From Bacillota bacterium (GTDB lineage Bacteria; Bacillota; Sulfobacillia; Sulfobacillales; Sulfobacillaceae): DNA of 15,634 nucleotides. Positions 1 through 10,776 of this stretch are shown one piece after another (position 1 is the stretch's first letter; the number at the start of each line of letters is the position of its first letter). The stretch is taken from positions 1-15,634 of the forward strand of contig JAMCTO010000262.1 in the NCBI GenBank assembly GCA_023381095.1, read 5' to 3'. Made by a program: the position numbers and the translations under genes. The notes under the pieces are model-generated. The model was given only the letters and a program-made list of their open reading frames with translations. It ran no database searches and was not told where the DNA came from.

Positions 1-3458
<3,458 letters not shown>

Positions 3459-3489
3459 GATAGAACCCCCTGGCCGTCCCTGTACTGCT

Positions 3490-3498
3490 ATTATACCA
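3490..3498 (-). promoter_or_regulatory. Extended -10 promoter for pcrA-ligA
   Basis: Read on the minus strand this is TGG followed by a perfect TATAAT (hexamer at 3495-3490), an extended -10 element. No good -35 hexamer lies at 16-18 bases upstream, which extended -10 promoters tolerate. It sits in the 61-base gap before pcrA and would start transcription near 3483, giving a leader of about 25 bases with the AGGGGG ribosome binding site. The perfect hexamer, the TG and the position make this a likely real promoter. Confidence 0.65.
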
Positions 3499-3519
3499 TG
3501 GAATGGCCGCCGGGCTTGC

Positions 3520-3864
3520 TTAATGAATGGGACTCACTGCCCACTCCTGAACGTCGCCTGCCGTGCTGGCTAAAATTCCGGGCTGGCGCTCTACGACCAC
3601 GGCCTGAGCACGCTCGGGGTGTATTGATATTTGCGCAGAGACGATAGGGTTCCGCCAATGCCATTGGGCATGCTGATTCGCAGATTCCCTATAGGTACCG
3701 GGACCAAATGCCCACTCCAGCAAATGGAGCAACTCATCGCGGGCCATATCAGGATTTCCCATGCGATACCAAATTTCCATGGATTGATTGGTATAACGCC
3801 ATCCTTTAATCGGACCTGAGGGAGAAAAGCCCATCCCCATTGCCGCCTCTGCCCACCGCATCAT
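3520..3864 (-). CDS. Hypothetical Trp-rich protein of 114 residues
   Basis: I do not recognise this protein. It starts with two adjacent ATGs (3864 and 3861); AAGGTG at 3874-3869 fits either, with spacing 4 or 7, so the second may be used. It has seven Trp in 114 residues, no signal peptide, no membrane segment and no cysteine. A predicted helical stretch (ARDELLHLLEWAF, residues 41-53) is followed by an NQHAQWHW cluster at 63-70 and an alternating hydrophobic stretch (VSAQISIHP, AQAVVVER) that suggests beta strands, so it is probably a small soluble alpha/beta protein. It has its own promoter 41-69 bases upstream and lies between yerC and pcrA, where Bacillus has pcrB, to which it shows no resemblance. 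Good ribosome binding site, promoter and close packing argue that it is expressed. Function unknown. Confidence 0.7.
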   Translation of the reverse strand: MMRWAEAAMGMGFSPSGPIKGWRYTNQSMEIWYRMGNPDMARDELLHLLEWAFGPGTYRESANQHAQWHWRNPIVSAQISIHPERAQAVVVERQPGILASTAGDVQEWAVSPIH

Positions 3865-3904
3865 TTATCACCTTATCGCTTTACCTCAATAAATCCACAA
3901 GATC

Positions 3905-3933
3905 AATATAGCGTAAGGTCCTAGCATTGGCAA
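3905..3933 (-). promoter_or_regulatory. Sigma-A-type promoter for the 114-residue hypothetical gene
   Basis: On the minus strand TTGCCA (3933-3928) is followed after exactly 17 bases by TATATT (3910-3905), each one mismatch from the consensus hexamer. It begins 4 bases past the yerC stop codon, in the 73-base gap before the next gene. Transcription would start near 3898 and leave a leader of about 34 bases. The hexamers and spacing make this the best -35/-10 promoter I see in the window. Confidence 0.65.
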
Positions 3934-3937
3934 CTGG

Positions 3938-4231
3938 TTAAGAGGGCGTTTGCAATCGATCCAATACCAAACGATACCCATCGGCCCCAAACGCCAACGA
4001 ACGCTTCACCCTGGATATCGTTGCCGATGACGCTCCAGTCAACTGGGCAATATCTTCATAAGTTTGTCCAGAATCCAACATCTGAGCTACTGCCATGCGT
4101 TGAGCAATCGACTGTATTTCCGCTACGGTAAGAATATCTTCAAAGAAAGCATAGCATTCTTCCTCAGTTTTTAAGCTTAATACTGCGCGGCACAACAAAT
4201 CAACCTCTGTGCTTCGTAGTTTCGGATTCAT
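3938..4231 (-). CDS. yerC: YerC/TrpR-family helix-turn-helix regulator
   Basis: Small DNA-binding protein of the YerC/YecD family, related to the Trp repressor; its targets are not well defined. At 97 residues it is close to Bacillus YerC in length and, from memory, shares the family pattern: LSLKTEEECYAFFEDILTV (18-36), EIQSIAQRMAVAQML (38-52) and the recognition segment TGASSATISRVKR (65-77). The helix-turn-helix runs from about residue 55 to 80. The frame opens at GTG 4243, but AGGTGAGGTGG (4245-4235) lies inside that extension and directly before ATG 4231, so I take 4231 as the start. It sits between the lipoprotein gene and pcrA, in the same relative place as yerC between the pur operon and pcrA-ligA in Bacillus subtilis. 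Confidence 0.9.
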   Translation of the reverse strand: MNPKLRSTEVDLLCRAVLSLKTEEECYAFFEDILTVAEIQSIAQRMAVAQMLDSGQTYEDIAQLTGASSATISRVKRSLAFGADGYRLVLDRLQTPS

Positions 4232-4260
4232 GGCCCACCTCACCTATGTATTTGATTGGT

Positions 4261-4289
4261 ATTGTGAGCGACCCTTCTAAGAAACACAA
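4261..4289 (-). promoter_or_regulatory. Weak candidate promoter for yerC
   Basis: On the minus strand TTGTGT (4289-4284) and CACAAT (4266-4261) are separated by 17 bases, within the 66-base gap between the lipoprotein stop and the yerC start. Spacing is ideal but the hexamers match consensus in only 3 and 4 positions. yerC may simply be read through from the upstream gene. Confidence 0.3.
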
Positions 4290-4297
4290 GAGGATTG

Positions 4298-4933
4298 TTA
4301 ACCGCTTGATGACCCACCGCCGCCTGAGGACCCGCCACCACCCGAAGAGCCTGCTCCTGAAGAGGATCCACCCGATGAGGAGGACCCGCCAGAGGAACTG
4401 CTGGACTTGCCCGAAGAACTCGAAGACGAGGAGGAACTGGTAACCATTTTCATAATGCTCTGCTTTACAGATGTATCAATAGCGCTTGTGACAGTCGGGG
4501 ACGACATAGCCTTCATCACGTCTGTTTCCAAGGTTTTTTGGAAGGTGGGACTCGACATCACCATCATCACTGATTTTTCTAATGTCGATTGGCCCGTCGA
4601 GCTCATCATAAATTTTTGAACTTCTGCGGTAGAAATGCTGTCCTGAATCACCTTTTGCATTTTCGGGGTTTCCATTTCATCATGAACGGCTTTCTGCACT
4701 TCAATAGTCGGCGCGGAAGAACTTGACGACCCAGAGCCTCCCCCGGAACTCGAGCCACTGGAGCTTGAACCACCGGAGCCGGAGCCTCCAGACCCTGAGC
4801 CTGAACCTCCGTGACTGCTCGAGGCGGTACTGCCATGCTCTGGAGACGGAGAACCCATAGTAAAACTGCAGCCAGCAATCAGCACTGTGGCCAAGGCCAC
4901 ACCCGTGGCCGCCACCCCAAATTTGATGGTCAC
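4298..4933 (-). CDS. Secreted Ser/Gly-rich lipoprotein, possibly GerD-like
   Basis: A membrane-anchored lipoprotein of 211 residues. The start is GTG 4933, chosen because GGAGGTG (4944-4938) lies 4 bases before it; the frame extends upstream to 4975 but those 14 residues carry no signal and would precede the ribosome binding site. Residues 1-21 are a signal peptide with a short basic start and hydrophobic core, ending in lipobox LIAG-C with lipidated Cys22. Residues 40-73 and 165-211 are nearly pure Ser and Gly. The core (74-164) is predicted helical and has repeated units of about 18 residues starting SSPT (127-130, 144-147) and a related STGQ unit (112-115). Repeats of this kind, a lipid anchor and a polar low-complexity tail recall the spore germination lipoprotein GerD. 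That link is my inference from pattern. Bacillus has a different lipoprotein, YerB, in this region. Confidence 0.85.
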   Translation of the reverse strand: MTIKFGVAATGVALATVLIAGCSFTMGSPSPEHGSTASSSHGGSGSGSGGSGSGGSSSSGSSSGGGSGSSSSSAPTIEVQKAVHDEMETPKMQKVIQDSISTAEVQKFMMSSTGQSTLEKSVMMVMSSPTFQKTLETDVMKAMSSPTVTSAIDTSVKQSIMKMVTSSSSSSSSSGKSSSSSGGSSSSGGSSSGAGSSGGGGSSGGGGSSSG

Positions 4934-4974
4934 ATGACACCTCCAGAATCCTTTTCCCGGTATTGTGACCATCA
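4924..4974 (-). promoter_or_regulatory. 11-bp inverted repeat enclosing the lipoprotein ribosome binding site
   Basis: TGATGGTCACA at 4924-4934 is the exact reverse complement of 4964-4974, with 29 bases between. In the minus-strand transcript the 3' arm contains the GTG start codon (4933-4931), and the Shine-Dalgarno GGAGGTG (4944-4938) lies in the loop. A hairpin would occlude the start codon; the DNA could also be an operator. No T-run follows the 3' arm, so it does not look like a terminator. The repeat begins 9 bases after the purD stop. Confidence 0.5.
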
Positions 4975-4983
4975 TCGGGTTTT

Positions 4984-6239
4984 TTACTCAGTATCTGCAG
5001 CAATGTCGTGACGAAACTGGGTATCGGGCGCAATAATCTGGCGAATGGTCCGATAAGCTTGGTCACGCGCCCCCAACAGGCTACTGTCTCGGCCCACTAC
5101 GGTGACAATTCGGCCGCCTTGAGCTTGAAGTACGGTGCCGTCTCCACTCTGTTGGGTAGAACCGTGAAAGATTAGCCCCTCGGGAGTTTTCGGCAAAATG
5201 ATTTCTTGACTGCCCTTAACCTCGAGCGGATATCCGCTATCTGCCAAAACCACGGCGACCGCAGCCCTAGACTCGGGTTCAACGATGGATGGCAAGTTTC
5301 CTTGAGCCAATCCTAACCAACAGGCCCCCCAGTCTATCGGCAACAGAGGAATCAGCACTTCGGCCTCGGGATCCCCCATCCGTACATTAAATTCCAACAC
5401 CATCGGCCCAAGGTGAGTCAGCATAATACCAACATATAGCACGCCATGATAGAACAGGTTGTCGTCTTGCAAAAATTGCATTAACGGCTCCAAAATTTTT
5501 TCGTTGATAACAGTCCTGACTTCTGGAGTGATGTCAGTCACCGGTCCGAAAGCCCCCATGCCTCCGGTGTTAGGAGCGTTAAGGTCGGGGGTCGCCCGCT
5601 TGTAGTCTCGGGTTAATGGCAGCCAAACGTAATCCTTGCCATTAGTCAACACATGCACCGATATTTCTTTGCCCTCCAGATAATCTTCCCAGAGTATGCC
5701 TTGAGCCAACAGATTATCTTGAACACTCCACTCCCGAGCTATCTGCAACGCCTGTGATGGCGTCTCAACAATAACCACTCCCTTGCCGCCCGCCAACCCG
5801 CTTTGTTTTAACACATGGGGCCATTGGGTTTCGATAGAGATAGCATTCTCCAGTGCCTTGAGGTTGTCAAAGCGCATTGCACGGGGAGTGGGAATGCCGT
5901 ACCGCTCCATCACCGACTTGGCAAACGATTTGCTCTCTCGAGCCGGGCAGCCCGTTGCTCAGGACCTATGACCCAGTGCCCAGCCTCTCGCAATCGATCC
6001 ACAATACCTTCCGCCAAGGGATTTTCCGGTCCCACCACCACCAGCATGGGCGACTTATCCATTGCCCAGGCCACAATTTCTTCCGTATCACGGTACGGCA
6101 AGCATTGGGCAATTTGGGAGATACCAGGATTGCCAGGCATGGCAAATATTTCTTTGAAACGTGAAGACTCCTTCAACCCCCACACCAAGGCGTGTTCACG
6201 CGCTCCTTTTCCCACAATCACCGCATATTCGGGTTGCAT
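4984..6239 (-). pseudogene. purD: Phosphoribosylamine-glycine ligase PurD (GAR synthetase), one frameshift
   Basis: Second step of purine synthesis: joins glycine to phosphoribosylamine with ATP. The N-terminal part reads from ATG 6239 (AGGAGG at 6255-6250, overlapping the purH stop) with the family's opening motif GKGAREHAL and the VVGPENPLAEG motif, then runs out of frame to a TGA at 5912-5910. The C-terminal part is in another frame from about 5934 to the TAA at 4984 and carries the ATP-grasp motifs KQSGLAGGKGV, PNTGGMGA and EFNVRMGDPEAE. Homology crosses the break: RLE in the first frame, SKSFAKSVMERYG in the second, where the family has a residue between E and SK. One base is thus missing near 5935-5939, for instance an A (AGA AGC read as AGAGC). 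Repaired, it would encode 418 residues, about normal length. Real mutation or sequence error cannot be told apart here. The two open pieces are 5910-6239 and 4984-5913. Confidence 0.9.
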
Positions 6240-6253
6240 GAAGTCAATTCCTC

Positions 6254-7768
6254 CTAATGCCGAAAGTGCCGTTCTTTGGTGAAGAACAAGGCGATGCCAA
6301 ATTGGTTGGCAGCGTCGATCGATTCCTGATCCCGCTGGGATCCCCCGGGTTGAATCACAACTTTCACTTTAGCTTGGGCTGCTTCAGCCATAACATCACC
6401 GAAGGGAAAAAACGCATCAGAAGCCAGAACCGCTCCTTGACAACCATCCCCTGCCCGCGTTATCGCCTGTTTTGCTGCATCGATCCGGTTGGTTTGTCCG
6501 GAACCAATGCCGCGAGTCACGCCGTCGCGGACTATGACAATCGCATTGGACTTAGCCCACCTCACCGTGGACCAAGCTAATCGGGCATCGCGTTCCCAAG
6601 CCTGAAGATCCGTTTTGGGTCCTGCCACTTGCTGCCAATCAGATAAGGAGGCTGCCTCGCGGTCAATTGTTTGCACCAACAGGCCGCCATCGATCATGCG
6701 CACATCCCAAGGCTTAAAGGATTGATGGGGCATCTTTAAAACCCGTAGATTCTTCTTGCGGGCCATTACTTCTAATGCCTCGGCTTCATATTTGGGAGCC
6801 AAGACTACTTCCAAAAAAATATCTTTCAATTCTTCCGCCACAGCTCTCGTCACCATTGTGTTAAACGCCACGATGCCACCGAAGATAGAGACCGGATCCG
6901 CCTGATATGCCAGATCAAAAGCCTTCTCCACAGATTGCGCCACCGCGGCTGCAGCCGGGTTTTGGTGTTTAATGACTACCGCCGCCGGTGCCGCCAGGGA
7001 CCGCACTAAGCCCCACGCCGCGTCGGCATCGGCCAAGTTGTTATAAGACAATTCTTTGCCCTGATACTGATGGGCTCCGGCAAATCCCGAGTGGGGTTCC
7101 ATATGATAAAAGGAGGCCGATTGGTGGGGATTTTCCCCATAGCGCAATTCCTGTTGAACAATTCCCGCCGCGACCCAATCAGGATCCAGTGCGTCCTCGT
7201 GTTCCCCCAGCACCTGAGCAATGACCGCATCATAAGCTGCTGCATGGCGAAATGCGGTTGCCGCCAATTGGCGTCGATCGACGACACCAAAACCATTCCA
7301 TTCTTTAGCCGTAATCGAGGAATATTGTGCGGGGTCTATCAAGACCATAACATGGGCATAATTCTTAGCCGCTGCGCGAATTAGTGACACTCCGCCAATA
7401 TCAATTTCCTCCACTAATAGGCTGAAATCCTGAACCTTTTGCAGCGCCTTAGAGCGAAAAGGATACAAATTGACGACCACAGCCACGATATCCGGCGCCC
7501 CAATGCGGGTCACATCCGCCTGATCTTCCTTAGTCCGACGACTTAACAGTCCAGCATAAATTGCCGGATGTAGTGTTTTAACCCGTCCTCCCAACACTTG
7601 GTCAAATCCCGTGATGCGTTCCAGCGAAGTAGCCGCCACGCCGTGTTCTTCTAAGAAACGGTAGGTGCCGCCACTGGCTAATATCCCAATCCCTTGACTG
7701 AGAAACCACCTGGCCAGTTCGACACTGCCCGTTTTGTCACTTACACTAAATAAAGCCCATCGATCCAT
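6254..7768 (-). CDS. purH: Bifunctional AICAR formyltransferase/IMP cyclohydrolase PurH
   Basis: Last two steps to IMP: formyl transfer to AICAR from 10-formyltetrahydrofolate, then ring closure. 504 residues, near the usual 510. The N-terminal cyclohydrolase domain shows SVSDKTG (7-13), ASGGT, and GRVKTLHP. The transformylase domain shows LRYGENPHQ, the VIKHQNPA segment with the catalytic Lys-His pair, GSGQTNRIDAA, SDAFFPFGD and QPGGSQRDQE, ending in the family terminus RHFRH. The usual NPCG after the Lys-His is NPAA here. The start is ATG 7768, 7 bases after AGAGGAGG (7783-7776); the frame stays open to 7798 but that extension contains the ribosome binding site. It overlaps the end of purN by 28 bases. 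Confidence 0.96.
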   Translation of the reverse strand: MDRWALFSVSDKTGSVELARWFLSQGIGILASGGTYRFLEEHGVAATSLERITGFDQVLGGRVKTLHPAIYAGLLSRRTKEDQADVTRIGAPDIVAVVVNLYPFRSKALQKVQDFSLLVEEIDIGGVSLIRAAAKNYAHVMVLIDPAQYSSITAKEWNGFGVVDRRQLAATAFRHAAAYDAVIAQVLGEHEDALDPDWVAAGIVQQELRYGENPHQSASFYHMEPHSGFAGAHQYQGKELSYNNLADADAAWGLVRSLAAPAAVVIKHQNPAAAAVAQSVEKAFDLAYQADPVSIFGGIVAFNTMVTRAVAEELKDIFLEVVLAPKYEAEALEVMARKKNLRVLKMPHQSFKPWDVRMIDGGLLVQTIDREAASLSDWQQVAGPKTDLQAWERDARLAWSTVRWAKSNAIVIVRDGVTRGIGSGQTNRIDAAKQAITRAGDGCQGAVLASDAFFPFGDVMAEAAQAKVKVVIQPGGSQRDQESIDAANQFGIALFFTKERHFRH

Positions 7769-8373
7769 GACCGAACCTCCTCTTGTGATACATGCCATTC
7801 AATCTTGCCATCTTCTCCCAGTACTACCGAATGATGGTCTAAAGCTGCCACCACTTTAGGGTACAGATAATGTTCCACCTTATGTATTGCGATTTCCAAC
7901 TCCTCCAAAGAGGTGCTGGGGTCAACGCGAACCGGCACCTGGGCAATAATCGGTCCCGTGTCCTGCCCTTCATCGACAAAATGCACCGTAACCCCGGTCC
8001 AGCGAACGCCATACCGATAGGCCTGCTCTATGGCGTGAAGACCAGGAAATGCCGGTAATAATGAGGGATGAATGTTGACGATGCGCCCTCGAAATGCATC
8101 CACGGTTTCTTTGGTCAACCATCGAAGAAAGCCCGCCATAGCAATGGCATCGATATGGTATCGATGCAGCGTTTGGCGTAGCACCCGATCATAGTGCTGA
8201 CGGTCGGGATACTCCCCTTTAGTCAACACTTCTACCGGCACTCCAAACTCCTCGGCAATCGCTATCGCTCCAACCCCGGATCGATGCGAGACTACAAGGG
8301 CGATGGGCGTCTCTTGACTAAGTAAAGCCCGAAGATTGCTGCCCTTCCCTCCCACCAAGACTGCCCATTTCAT
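7741..8373 (-). CDS. purN: Phosphoribosylglycinamide formyltransferase PurN (folate-dependent)
   Basis: Third step of the pathway: transfers formyl from 10-formyltetrahydrofolate to GAR. 210 residues, typical of bacterial PurN. The catalytic triad is visible as Asn100 and His102 in NIHPSLLPAFPG and Asp138 in HFVDEGQDTGPI (E. coli Asn106, His108, Asp144). The phosphate-binding loop GGKGSNL at 8-14 has Lys where SGNGSNL is common. The ATG overlaps the purM stop as ATGA, so translation is probably coupled; only a weak GGTGG precedes it. No purT-like alternative is seen in the window. Confidence 0.96.
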   Translation of the reverse strand: MKWAVLVGGKGSNLRALLSQETPIALVVSHRSGVGAIAIAEEFGVPVEVLTKGEYPDRQHYDRVLRQTLHRYHIDAIAMAGFLRWLTKETVDAFRGRIVNIHPSLLPAFPGLHAIEQAYRYGVRWTGVTVHFVDEGQDTGPIIAQVPVRVDPSTSLEELEIAIHKVEHYLYPKVVAALDHHSVVLGEDGKIEWHVSQEEVRSWIDGLYLV

Positions 8374-9377
8374 GTCAGCACCACCCCAGGCGCATCCACC
8401 ACTTCTCCCACGTCCCAGGCGTTTAGGGAGAAACCCCGAGCAACCTGCAAAACATCCATAACCGCCTCAGGCGGAACCACCACCATCATCCCCAGTCCCA
8501 TATTAAAGGTCCGGAACATCTCCGAATCAGAAATTTGACCCATCTCCTGAAACCAGTGAACTATGGCCGGTACCTCCCAACGCGAGCGATCAATAATCGC
8601 TCCTTGTCCCCTTTGTAACGTGCGAGGCAAATTTTCCACGATTCCGCCTCCGGTAATATGCGCCATGCCGTGCACAGTAATGCGTTTCCACAATTCTTGC
8701 AGTACTTTGACATAGATGACCGTAGGCGTCAGCAATGCATCCCCAAGTGTCTGCGACCCCGTCGCAGGGTAATGAGCATGCCAATCCAGGTGCTGTACCG
8801 CCACAATATGTCGCAACAAGGCATATCCATTAGAATGAAAACCCGAGGACGCTAATCCAATAATGCGGTCTCCCAACTCCGGACTGGGTAGTGAGACTGA
8901 TTTCTGACCCACGCAAAAACCGGCCAAATCATACCCATCTACTGAATAGATATCCGGCATTTCTGCTGTTTCTCCGCCCAACAGGGCACAACCTGATTCT
9001 TGGCAGCCCCGGGCCACGCCGGTGACAATCTGTTCTACCAAATCGGGATCCAACCGCCCAATCGCAATATAGTCCAAAAAGAATAGGGGTTGGCCGCCAC
9101 TCGCCGCAATATCGTTCACGTTCATTGCCACTAAATCAATGCCAATGGTATCATGACGGCCCATGGCTTGCGCCACCAGCAATTTGGAGCCCACCCCGTC
9201 AGCCCCGGCTAACAAAGTACCAGGCTGAGCCCAGTGAAAACCACCAGAAAATCCCCCAATTTCACCAGTCACCTCGGCACGGTAGGTAAGTGCTGCCAGC
9301 GGTTTAATACGCCGTACAGCCTCCGCCCCACGGCCAATATCCACACCCGCATCACGATATGTCAGGGGTTTTGACAA
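8370..9377 (-). CDS. purM: Phosphoribosylformylglycinamidine cyclo-ligase PurM (AIR synthetase)
   Basis: ATP-dependent closure of the imidazole ring, FGAM to AIR. 335 residues, slightly shorter than Bacillus PurM. Motifs: YRDAGVDI at 7-14, GADGVGSK at 58-65, MNVNDIAASGGQP at 85-97, LLGGETAEMP at 132-141 and HITGGGIVENLPR in the C-terminal domain. The start is a TTG at 9377 inside the last codons of purF, supported by AAGGAGGG 8 bases upstream and by the N-terminal YRDAGVDI motif, which allows no later start. It overlaps purF by 26 bases. Confidence 0.96.
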   Translation of the reverse strand: MSKPLTYRDAGVDIGRGAEAVRRIKPLAALTYRAEVTGEIGGFSGGFHWAQPGTLLAGADGVGSKLLVAQAMGRHDTIGIDLVAMNVNDIAASGGQPLFFLDYIAIGRLDPDLVEQIVTGVARGCQESGCALLGGETAEMPDIYSVDGYDLAGFCVGQKSVSLPSPELGDRIIGLASSGFHSNGYALLRHIVAVQHLDWHAHYPATGSQTLGDALLTPTVIYVKVLQELWKRITVHGMAHITGGGIVENLPRTLQRGQGAIIDRSRWEVPAIVHWFQEMGQISDSEMFRTFNMGLGMMVVVPPEAVMDVLQVARGFSLNAWDVGEVVDAPGVVLT

Positions 9378-10776
9378 ACTGAATTCCCTCCTTGTCAGGT
9401 TTCATTGACACGGGTAATGGGACCGGATATCCCGCGCCAAAACACGCCATACACCAGCCCTGAGGTCCGAGCCCGGCTTCCAATCCCTGCAGTGATAGGT
9501 AGGCCAACGAATCAGCTCCGACAGAAATCCGCAGTTCGTCGAGACTCATGGATCGTGCCGCCAATTCTCCGGCCCTGGACGTGTCAATGCCATAATGGCA
9601 CGGTTCACGATATGGGGGTGAAGCAATACGCATATGCACCTCTTGAGCTCCCGCCTGCCGCAAAAGCGACACTAGACGACGAACCGTAGTGCCCCGCACC
9701 AAACTATCATCCACTAGCACCACACGCTTGCCGGCTACAACTTCGTGCACTGCTGATAACTTTTGCTGTACGCTGGATTCACGAGCAGATTGATTGGGCG
9801 CAATGAACGTACGGGCAATATAGCGGTTCTTCACCAACCCAAAATCAAACGGCAGCCCCACTGCCTCAGCGTACCCCATAGCAGCTGGTAAGCTCGAATC
9901 GGGTACTCCGATCACTACGTCTGCTTCAGCAGGAGCTTCGACAGCAAGCCGCCGTCCCAACTGGCGCCGACTTAAATGGGTGCTTTGCCCGTCAATTTGT
10001 GAGTCGGGTCTGGCGAAATATATCGTTTCAAAAGAACATAAAGCACGGCGAGGCTGATCATCTTGAGAAATAAAGGGTTGAAAACTCATTCCCTGATCAT
10101 TAATGGCCACCAATTCTCCGGGCTCCACATCGCGAAGCCAATTGGCTTTAGTGGTATCGAGCGCACAAGTTTCTGAAGCTATCACGGTACCGCCATCGGG
10201 AGTGCGCCCCAATACCAACGGGCGAATTCCATGCGGATCCCGGGCCGCAAACAAGCCCTCTCGCGAGAGTACCGCAAACGCAAATCCTCCCTTAAGCTTA
10301 GGAAGGCTGGCGAGCAATGCCTCAAACAGGTGCTCTTCTGTGCTTTTAGCTAAAATGTGGGCCAACACTTCACTGTCGGAGGTTCCTTGAAATATTGAGC
10401 CAGACTGGGCCAATTGTTCGCGCAGTTCCGCCGCATTCACCAAATTGCCGTTGTGCGCTAGAGCCAACGAGCCAAAGCGAGTACGCATCAAAAGTGGCTG
10501 TGCGTTGACCAATGAGGACTCTCCTGACGTAGAATAGCGCACGTGTCCTAGTGCCGCGTGACCGGGTCGCAAAACCTCGGTTTCCACTTGCAACGCTTCG
10601 GTCATCAGACCCATTCCCTTATGCACTGAAATGTCACTCCGGTCCAAAACCGCAATCCCCGCACTTTCTTGACCGCGATGCTGCATACTAAACGTTCCCC
10701 AGTACGCTTTTAATGCAGATTCCATGTCGCCCCAAATGCCAAAAACCCCGCATTCTTCCCGAAGTTCATCGGACAT
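9352..10776 (-). CDS. purF: Amidophosphoribosyltransferase PurF (glutamine PRPP amidotransferase)
   Basis: First committed step: PRPP and glutamine to phosphoribosylamine. 474 residues. The glutaminase nucleophile is expected to be Cys9 (EEC-GVFGIWG), so an 8-residue propeptide would be removed by self-cleavage, as in the Bacillus-type enzyme. HRGQES at 33-38 and AHNGNLVN at 107-114 belong to the glutaminase domain. The PRPP loop VVLVDDSLVRGTT is at 352-364. Cys247, 393, 442 and 445 match the four ligands of the [4Fe-4S] cluster in the Bacillus-type enzyme, which makes it oxygen-labile and feedback-sensitive. ATG 10776 follows GGGAGGAG by 6 bases and overlaps the end of purL by 11 bases. Confidence 0.97.
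   Translation of the reverse strand: MSDELREECGVFGIWGDMESALKAYWGTFSMQHRGQESAGIAVLDRSDISVHKGMGLMTEALQVETEVLRPGHAALGHVRYSTSGESSLVNAQPLLMRTRFGSLALAHNGNLVNAAELREQLAQSGSIFQGTSDSEVLAHILAKSTEEHLFEALLASLPKLKGGFAFAVLSREGLFAARDPHGIRPLVLGRTPDGGTVIASETCALDTTKANWLRDVEPGELVAINDQGMSFQPFISQDDQPRRALCSFETIYFARPDSQIDGQSTHLSRRQLGRRLAVEAPAEADVVIGVPDSSLPAAMGYAEAVGLPFDFGLVKNRYIARTFIAPNQSARESSVQQKLSAVHEVVAGKRVVLVDDSLVRGTTVRRLVSLLRQAGAQEVHMRIASPPYREPCHYGIDTSRAGELAARSMSLDELRISVGADSLAYLSLQGLEAGLGPQGWCMACFGAGYPVPLPVSMKPDKEGIQFVKTPDIS
9386..9393 (-). promoter_or_regulatory. Strong ribosome binding site that fixes the TTG start of purM
   Basis: AAGGAGGG on the minus strand, inside the purF coding sequence, ends 8 bases before TTG 9377. 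No ATG or GTG in the purM frame is as well placed, so the rare start codon seems offset by a near-perfect Shine-Dalgarno sequence. Confidence 0.75.

Noticed and set aside
4244..4297. Terminator after the lipoprotein gene
   Set aside because: Only a short TTCTTAGAA near-palindrome is present, with no GC-rich stem and no T-run.
4934..4975. Upstream start at 4975 for the lipoprotein
   Set aside because: It would place the strong GGAGGTG inside the gene and put 14 non-hydrophobic residues before the signal peptide.
4924..4983. Rho-independent terminator after purD
   Set aside because: The inverted repeat is AT-containing with a 29-base loop and is not followed by a T-run; it overlaps the next gene's start.
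4648..5066. Two further minus-strand frames over the lipoprotein N-terminal half
   Set aside because: Ser/Gly repeat DNA stays open in several frames. Only the frame with signal peptide, lipobox and a ribosome binding site is credible.
5910..5942. Programmed ribosomal frameshift in purD
   Set aside because: There is no X XXY YYZ slippery heptamer, no stimulatory stem evident, and PurD families do not use recoding. A lost base is simpler.
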